Position numbers and translations under genes: made by a program | Notes under the pieces: generated by a model | Told to the model about the DNA's origin: nothing | Database searches by the model: none | The model's input: only the letters and a program-made list of their open reading frames with translations | Source: Saccharibacillus sp. CPCC 101409 | GTDB lineage: Bacteria; Bacillota; Bacilli; Paenibacillales; Paenibacillaceae | Direction of reading: 5' to 3' | Length of the DNA stretch: 64,000 bases | Assembly: GCF_030518235.1 (NCBI RefSeq) | Contig: NZ_JAULSA010000002.1 | Span: forward strand, 248,001 to 312,000 | Shown here: piece after piece, positions 54,371 to 64,000 of the stretch | Layout of the letters: each line of letters opens with the position of its first letter | Position numbering within the stretch: the first letter of the stretch is position 1

Positions 54371-54621
54371 AAATTTTTCCTCCTCAAGAAGTTATCGTCA
54401 CGTAACGAACGCTCGGGGTGGAAAAGAAGTTGCATTTTAAGATTGGGGAGACGATTTTTCGAAAAAGAGGTTGAATAAATATGCGAATATATTGTATTAT
54501 TATAATAATTAAAGCAGAATTCATATACGATTATGCAGGAATGGCGAATATAACGGGCTTGTGAAGGATGTGAGTCCGGCAAACCGCACAGACGCCGACT
54601 CGGCAAAAACAGGACGGGTGG

Positions 54622-54650
54622 TTGACAGGGCAAATGCCTTCTGTCATAAT
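54622..54650 (+). promoter_or_regulatory. Promoter of the pyr operon
   Basis: Consensus TTGACA (54622-54627), 17-bp spacer, CATAAT (54645-54650) preceded by TGT, an extended -10. Confidence 0.88.
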
Positions 54651-54689
54651 TCATTGCAACAGAGGCGCTGCGGCGCCCGATGAATAGCA

Positions 54690-56385
<1,696 letters not shown>

Positions 56386-56467
56386 ACGCGAACAACACGG
56401 ACGAATATAAAGAACGGACGATAGAGAGCGAGAGAAACAAGAGAACGGAACCGGGAGGGCTTTAACG

Positions 56468-57802
56468 ATGAAGACTTACAGTAACGTGGATGTGTGGATT
56501 CAAAATGCAAGCGTGCTGGGCGAACAGGGCGAGCCGGAAAGCCGCGATATACTGATCAAAGACGGCCGGGTGCTGGCGATTGTAAACGGCGAAAACAAAC
56601 CGGCGGCAGGCGAAGTAAGCGGCGCGGAACTGACCGTCTACGACGCGCAGGGCAAACTGGTGACGCCGGGCCTGATCGATATGCACGTGCATCTGCGCGA
56701 ACCCGGCTTCGAACATAAAGAAACGATCGAAACCGGCGCGCGCTCGGCGGCCAAAGGCGGATTCACCACCATCGCCTGCATGCCGAACACGCGGCCGGTC
56801 ACGGACAATCCCGATACCGTCAAGCTGGTGCTGGATAAAGCCGGAGAAGCGAATCTGGTCAATGTGCTGCCGTATGCGGCGATCACCAAGAACGAGCTGG
56901 GCCGCGAGCTGACCGATTTCGAAGCCTTGAAAGCCGCGGGCGCGATCGGCTTCACCGACGACGGCGTAGGCGTGCAGAACGCGCAGATGATGAAAGACGC
57001 CATGACGAAGGCCGCCGCGCTCGGCATGCCGGTCATCGCCCACTGCGAAGACGATTCGCTGGTGAAAGGACTGTACGTTTCGGAAGGGAATTTCGCCAAA
57101 AAGCACGGTATCAAAGGCATTCCGAACGAATCCGAAGCGATCCATGTCGGGCGGGACGTGCTGCTGGCCGAAGCGACCGGCGCGCACTATCACGTCTGCC
57201 ACGTCAGCACCGAACAGTCTATCCGCCTGATCCGTCTCGCCAAGTCGATCGGGGTCAACGTGACTGCCGAGATTTGTCCGCACCATCTGGTGCTGTCCGA
57301 CGAAGACATCCCGGGCATGGACACCAACTGGAAAATGAACCCGCCGCTGCGCACTCCGCGCGACGTCGCGGCCTGCATCGAAGCGCTGGAAGACGGCACA
57401 ATCGACATCATCGTTACCGACCATGCGCCGCACAGCGAAGAAGAAAAAGCGAAAGGCATGGAGCTCGCGCCGTTCGGCATCGTCGGCTTCGAGACCGCCT
57501 TCCCGCTGCTGTACACCGAATTCGTCAAGACCGGACGCTGGAGTCTCGACTTCCTCGTCCGCCGCATGACCCAGGACCCGGCCCGCGTGTTCGGCCTGGA
57601 GTCCGGTAAGCTGGAAGAAGGCGCTGCCGCCGATCTGACGATCATCGATCTGGAACTCGAGCAGGCCGTCGACCCGGACAGCTTCGCCACCAAAGGCCGC
57701 AACACCCCGTTCACCGGGCGGACCTTAACCGCCTGGCCCGTCGCGACCTTCGTCGCCGGCCGCGTCGTCTACCGCGCCGAACGGTTTCAACCGAACGTTT
57801 GA
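56468..57802 (+). CDS. pyrC: Dihydroorotase
   Basis: Zinc amidohydrolase that closes carbamoyl-aspartate to dihydroorotate. 444 residues, the long Bacillus-type (class I) enzyme. Metal motif GLIDMHVHLREPGFEHKET (His73, His75), then MPNTRPVTDN, AEICPHHLVL and IVTDHAPHSEEEK with the further zinc ligands. GGGAGG precedes the start. Confidence 0.97.
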   Translation: MKTYSNVDVWIQNASVLGEQGEPESRDILIKDGRVLAIVNGENKPAAGEVSGAELTVYDAQGKLVTPGLIDMHVHLREPGFEHKETIETGARSAAKGGFTTIACMPNTRPVTDNPDTVKLVLDKAGEANLVNVLPYAAITKNELGRELTDFEALKAAGAIGFTDDGVGVQNAQMMKDAMTKAAALGMPVIAHCEDDSLVKGLYVSEGNFAKKHGIKGIPNESEAIHVGRDVLLAEATGAHYHVCHVSTEQSIRLIRLAKSIGVNVTAEICPHHLVLSDEDIPGMDTNWKMNPPLRTPRDVAACIEALEDGTIDIIVTDHAPHSEEEKAKGMELAPFGIVGFETAFPLLYTEFVKTGRWSLDFLVRRMTQDPARVFGLESGKLEEGAAADLTIIDLELEQAVDPDSFATKGRNTPFTGRTLTAWPVATFVAGRVVYRAERFQPNV

Positions 57803-57862
57803 ATAGCGACGCCCCAACACCGAATACCCGAAGAATGATTTCTTCTATCATAGATACACCGA

Positions 57863-57911
57863 CAGCCTGCCCGACACATCCAGACGAATGCCAGCCATCG
57901 GGCAGTGTCCC
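57863..57911 (+). other. Hairpin downstream of pyrC
   Basis: CTGCCCGA/TCGGGCAG (57869-57876 with 57900-57907), extended by GACA/TGTC, with a 23-nt loop and no T-run. Lies in the 416-bp pyrC-carA gap, which has no gene; its right half is the palindromic element. Confidence 0.55.
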
Positions 57912-58038
57912 ATTCAACCGTAACTGAATAAAAATAAGCCTTACCTTAAAAAAATACGTCCGTACTGTAAGAACCCGAACGGCCGAGAAGCCCGGCAGGG
58001 CTTCAATGGCCTTCCAACCCGTAACTCCAAATACGCCA

Positions 58039-58184
58039 GACGGAGCGGAGGGTTGAAGGGAAGCCGTAGAAGCGAAGCGTTCGCCTTTGAAATCCGATTT
58101 TTCTACCACTACTCATGTCTTAGTCCAATCCAAGAAAAACGGATTTCAACAAGCGATCGAAGGCTCCCTTCAACCCGCAGCGTC
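58039..58184 (+). repeat. Palindromic element copy 2 (146 bp), directly before carA
   Basis: Outer stem GGGTTGAAGGGA/TCCCTTCAACCC (58050-58061 with 58165-58176, perfect 12 bp), TCGC/GCGA (58081-58084 with 58153-58156), inner stem GAAATCCG/CGGATTTC (58089-58096 with 58140-58147) continued by a T-rich helix, and a loop with TGTCTTAGTCCAATC (58116-58130). It shares the first 14 bp, TCGCCTTT, the loop and GCGTC with copy 1. It ends 34 bp before the carA start inside the pyr operon. Confidence 0.85.
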
Positions 58185-58218
58185 TCCCACCACACCCGAA
58201 AGAGGAGGATTTTCAACC

Positions 58219-59349
58219 ATGCAGGCAAAACTTCTGCTCGAAGACGGCACCCTGTTCACCGGCCGCTCGTTCGGCGCTCAAGGCGACACCACCGGCGAGG
58301 TCGTTTTTAACACCGGAATCACAGGCTACCAGGAGGTGCTGTCCGACCCGTCCTACTGCGGCCAGATCGTGACCATGACGTACCCGCTGATCGGCAACTA
58401 CGGCATCACCCGCGACGACTTCGAATCGGTTCGCCCGTTCGTGAACGGCTTCGTCGTCCGGCGCTACGAGCCGGTGCCGAGCAACTGGCGCGCCGAGTAC
58501 ACGCTCGACGAGCTGCTTAAAGAGCACGGCATCGTCGGCATCAGCGATATCGATACCCGCATGCTGACGAGAATCCTGCGCAACCACGGCACCATGCGCG
58601 GCATCCTGACCGCGGGCGACAAGCCGGTCGAAGAACTGCGGGAAATGCTGAGCGGAACTTCGGCGATCAACGACCAGGTGAAGCGCACCTCGACGCAGCA
58701 CGTCTACAACAGCCCGGGCAAAGGCGAACGCATCGTGCTGATCGACTACGGCGCCAAAAGCGGCATCGTACGCGAACTGAGCGCGCGCGGCTGCGATATC
58801 GTGGTCGTACCGCAGGATACGACGGCCGAGCAGATCCGGCGGCTCAATCCCGACGGCATCCAGCTGTCCAACGGCCCCGGGGACCCGAAAGACGTGCCGC
58901 AGGCGGTCGAAACGATCAAGCAGCTGCTCGGCGAATACCCGATCTTCGGCATCTGCCTCGGGCATCAGCTGCTGGCGCTGGCCGGCGGCGCGGATACGGA
59001 GAAACTGAAGTTCGGTCACCGCGGCGGCAACCACCCGGTCAAAGAGCTGGAAACCGGCCGCTGCTACATCACTTCGCAGAACCACGGCTATACGGTCAAA
59101 GAAGAATCGCTGGCTTCTACCGAGTTTGAAATTACGCATATCAACAACAACGACAAAACGATCGAAGGGCTGCGCCACACCAAATTCCCGGCTTTCTCCG
59201 TCCAGTACCATCCGGAAGCCGCGCCGGGGCCGTTCGACAACAGCTACCTGTTCGACCGCTTTATCGAGATGATCCGCGAATATAAAAAGAGCAGTCCGAA
59301 GCAGCCGCGCCAAGCGGCGATGATGGCCGCCATGAGAGGAGCACGCTAA
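58219..59349 (+). CDS. carA: Carbamoyl-phosphate synthase small subunit (glutaminase)
   Basis: Releases ammonia from glutamine for CarB. 376 residues; the class I glutamine amidotransferase triad is complete, with the nucleophile in [15 protein letters not shown] (Cys246) and the His-Glu pair in [14 protein letters not shown]-terminal block [20 protein letters not shown] is typical of CarA. AGAGGAGG at 58201-58208 and family length fix the start at 58219 rather than 58087. Within the pyr operon, this is the pyrimidine-specific enzyme (pyrAA). Confidence 0.97.
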   Translation: MQAKLLLEDGTLFTGRSFGAQGDTTGEVVFNTGITGYQEVLSDPSYCGQIVTMTYPLIGNYGITRDDFESVRPFVNGFVVRRYEPVPSNWRAEYTLDELLKEHGIVGISDIDTRMLTRILRNHGTMRGILTAGDKPVEELREMLSGTSAINDQVKRTSTQHVYNSPGKGERIVLIDYGAKSGIVRELSARGCDIVVVPQDTTAEQIRRLNPDGIQLSNGPGDPKDVPQAVETIKQLLGEYPIFGICLGHQLLALAGGADTEKLKFGHRGGNHPVKELETGRCYITSQNHGYTVKEESLASTEFEITHINNNDKTIEGLRHTKFPAFSVQYHPEAAPGPFDNSYLFDRFIEMIREYKKSSPKQPRQAAMMAAMRGAR

Positions 59350-59350
59350 T

Positions 59351-62575
<3,225 letters not shown>

Positions 62576-62606
62576 ACGATCGGATAAGTATAGAAAAAAA
62601 CGAACA

Positions 62607-62634
62607 AGGCGCCGCGCAGATCCTGCGGGCGCCT
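62607..62634 (+). terminator. Hairpin between carB and pyrF
   Basis: AGGCGCC..GCAG pairs with CTGC..GGCGCCT (62607-62619 with 62623-62634). No T-run; probably a weak terminator or processing site. Confidence 0.4.
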
Positions 62635-62683
62635 CTCGTATGCGCGGAACGCACAGAATACGGAACACGGAGGTCGTTTAGTT

Positions 62684-63421
62684 ATGATCCACGCACAGAC
62701 TTCGCGGATGGCGCAGCGTCTGATGGTCGCGCTCGATTATCCGGACGAACAGGCGGCGCGTCGATTGATCGGCAAACTCGAAGGCATTCCCTGTTATATG
62801 AAAGTGGGCATGCAGCTGTTCTACCAGGCGGGACCGCAGTTCGTGCGCGAACTGAAATCGCTGGGCTACTCGGTTTTTCTCGACCTGAAAATGCACGATA
62901 TCCCGAACACGGTCAAAGGCGGCGCAAGCAGCATCGCGAAGCTCGGCGTCGATATGTTCAACGTGCATGCGGCGGGCGGCTCCGCTATGATGCAGGCCGC
63001 CGTGCAGGGCGTGGAGGAAGCGCTGGCGAATGACGCTTCATTAAGCCGGCCGCTGGTCATCGCGGTGACGCAGCTGACGAGCACCGACGCCGCGACCATG
63101 AACGGCGAGATCGGCATTCCCGGCAGCGTCGAGGACGCGGTGGTTCGCTATGCGAAACTGGCCGCCGGCGCGGGGCTGGACGGCGTGGTGGCGAGCCCGC
63201 TCGAAGCGGCGGGTATCAAAGACGCGTGCGGAAAGGATTTTCGCACGGTAACGCCGGGCATCCGGCCGGCCGGCAGCGCGGCGGACGACCAGTCGCGCAC
63301 CCGGACGCCGGGCGAAGCGATAAGCGGAGGCAGCGACTACATCGTGGTCGGCCGGCCGATTACGGCGGCGTCCGACCCGAAAGAAGCGGCGATTCGAATT
63401 ATAGAGGAGATGATGGGATGA
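62684..63421 (+). CDS. pyrF: Orotidine 5'-phosphate decarboxylase
   Basis: Decarboxylates OMP to UMP. 245 residues; the catalytic tetrad block [15 protein letters not shown] (Asp67, Lys69, Asp72), [13 protein letters not shown] at the start and [20 protein letters not shown] near the end. GAGGTCG precedes it. In B. subtilis pyrK and pyrD lie between carB and this gene; they are absent here. Confidence 0.97.
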   Translation: MIHAQTSRMAQRLMVALDYPDEQAARRLIGKLEGIPCYMKVGMQLFYQAGPQFVRELKSLGYSVFLDLKMHDIPNTVKGGASSIAKLGVDMFNVHAAGGSAMMQAAVQGVEEALANDASLSRPLVIAVTQLTSTDAATMNGEIGIPGSVEDAVVRYAKLAAGAGLDGVVASPLEAAGIKDACGKDFRTVTPGIRPAGSAADDQSRTRTPGEAISGGSDYIVVGRPITAASDPKEAAIRIIEEMMG

Positions 63422-64000
63422 GTATCCAAACGACGACGGAAAACAAGATTGCGGCGGATCTGCTGAAGATCGGCGCGGTGGCGCTGCGTCCGGAAGAGCC
63501 TTTTACCTGGACTTCGGGCATCAAATCGCCGATCTACTGCGATAACCGGCTGACGATGGCTTATCCGGAAGTGCGCGAGCGCATCGCGGAAAGCTTCGCG
63601 CAGTTGATCCGCGAGCGGTATCCGGACGCGGAAGTGATTGCCGGAACGGCGACGGCGGGTATTCCGCACGCGGCCTGGGTAGCGCAGAAGCTGAATCTGC
63701 CGATGGCGTATATCCGCGACAAAGCCAAAGGACATGGCAAGCAGAACCAGATCGAAGGATCGATCAAGGCAGGGCAGAAAGTCGTCGTGATCGAAGACCT
63801 GATCTCTACCGGCGGAAGCTCGCTCAAAGCGGCGCTGGCCGTGCGCGAAGCCGGAGCGCAGCCGCTGGCCGTGCTGGCGATCTTCAGCTATCAGCTGGAC
63901 CGCGCGGAGTCGGCGTTTGCCGAAGAAGGCGTGCCGCTGGCCACGCTCTCCAATTACACGGCCCTGATGCAGACGGCGCTGGAACTGGGCACGATCCAAG
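63418..64000 (+). CDS. pyrE: Orotate phosphoribosyltransferase (3'-truncated by window)
   Basis: Adds PRPP to orotate to make OMP. About 194 residues are visible, nearly the whole protein (usual length about 210). PRPP motif [20 protein letters not shown], the family start [20 protein letters not shown] and the loop [16 protein letters not shown] are present. The ATG overlaps the pyrF stop (ATGA). The frame runs off the right edge. Confidence 0.96.
   Translation, partial: MSIQTTTENKIAADLLKIGAVALRPEEPFTWTSGIKSPIYCDNRLTMAYPEVRERIAESFAQLIRERYPDAEVIAGTATAGIPHAAWVAQKLNLPMAYIRDKAKGHGKQNQIEGSIKAGQKVVVIEDLISTGGSSLKAALAVREAGAQPLAVLAIFSYQLDRAESAFAEEGVPLATLSNYTALMQTALELGTIQ

Overview
The window is a GC-rich chromosomal segment of a Bacillales bacterium, most likely of the Paenibacillaceae (Paenibacillus / Saccharibacillus type). 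Supporting signs are the gene order of the division and pyrimidine clusters, a DAP-type MurE (DNPR motif), bacillithiol synthesis (BshC), a T-box in front of ileS, PyrR-controlled attenuation of the pyr operon, and the SepF / YlmG / YlmH / DivIVA block. The genus is an inference; no 16S gene or tRNA gene was seen. Almost all genes are on the + strand. Several neighbours are translationally coupled by ATGA or GTGA overlaps (trmK, murE/murF, pgeF/ylmE, lspA/rluD, pyrR/pyrB, pyrF/pyrE).

Region 1 (1-18383) is housekeeping: the end of sigA, a membrane protein, trmK, a Nif3-like protein, the RNase P RNA gene (with type A rather than Bacillus-type B architecture), a YpuI-like protein, a lytic transglycosylase, a cysteine desulfurase with thiI (tRNA 4-thiouridine), typA, a LytR-CpsA-Psr protein, a flavin oxidoreductase-like protein, a PIN-PhoH ATPase, an orphan solute-binding protein, a secreted coiled-coil protein (- strand), panE and a DUF3397 membrane protein.

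Region 2 (18384-26777) carries an oligopeptide ABC transporter (oppA, oppB, oppC, oppF, no oppD) with a structured oppA-oppB intergenic region, then bshC and an adenosylhomocysteinase. Compared with B. subtilis, the transporter and ahcY are inserted into the panE-bshC-mraZ neighbourhood.

Region 3 (26851-45463) is the division and cell wall (dcw) cluster: MraZ boxes, mraZ, rsmH, ftsL, one PASTA penicillin-binding protein, murE, murF, mraY, murD, murG, divIB, ftsA, ftsZ, then pgeF, ylmE, sepF, ylmG, ylmH, divIVA. The sporulation genes found here in B. subtilis (spoVD, spoVE, spoIIGA, sigE, sigG) are all missing, and so is murB.

Region 4 (45464-50868) has a T-box-regulated ileS of the eukaryote-like type 2, then lspA and rluD. 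Region 5 (50869-54370) is accessory: a 57-bp tandem array, a hairpin cluster, a large palindromic element, an LL-diaminopimelate aminotransferase-like gene and a secreted RCC1-like / copper-amine-oxidase-stalk protein. Region 6 (54371-64000) is the de novo UMP operon: PyrR leader, pyrR, pyrB, pyrC, a second copy of the palindromic element, carA, carB, pyrF and pyrE (cut by the window end); pyrP, pyrK and pyrD are absent.

The most interesting signal is the pair of palindromic elements at 51229-51364 and 58039-58184. They share both ends and a 15-nt loop sequence but have different stems, and at least five base pairs differ by compensatory changes. This points to a selected RNA or DNA secondary structure rather than a plain sequence repeat.
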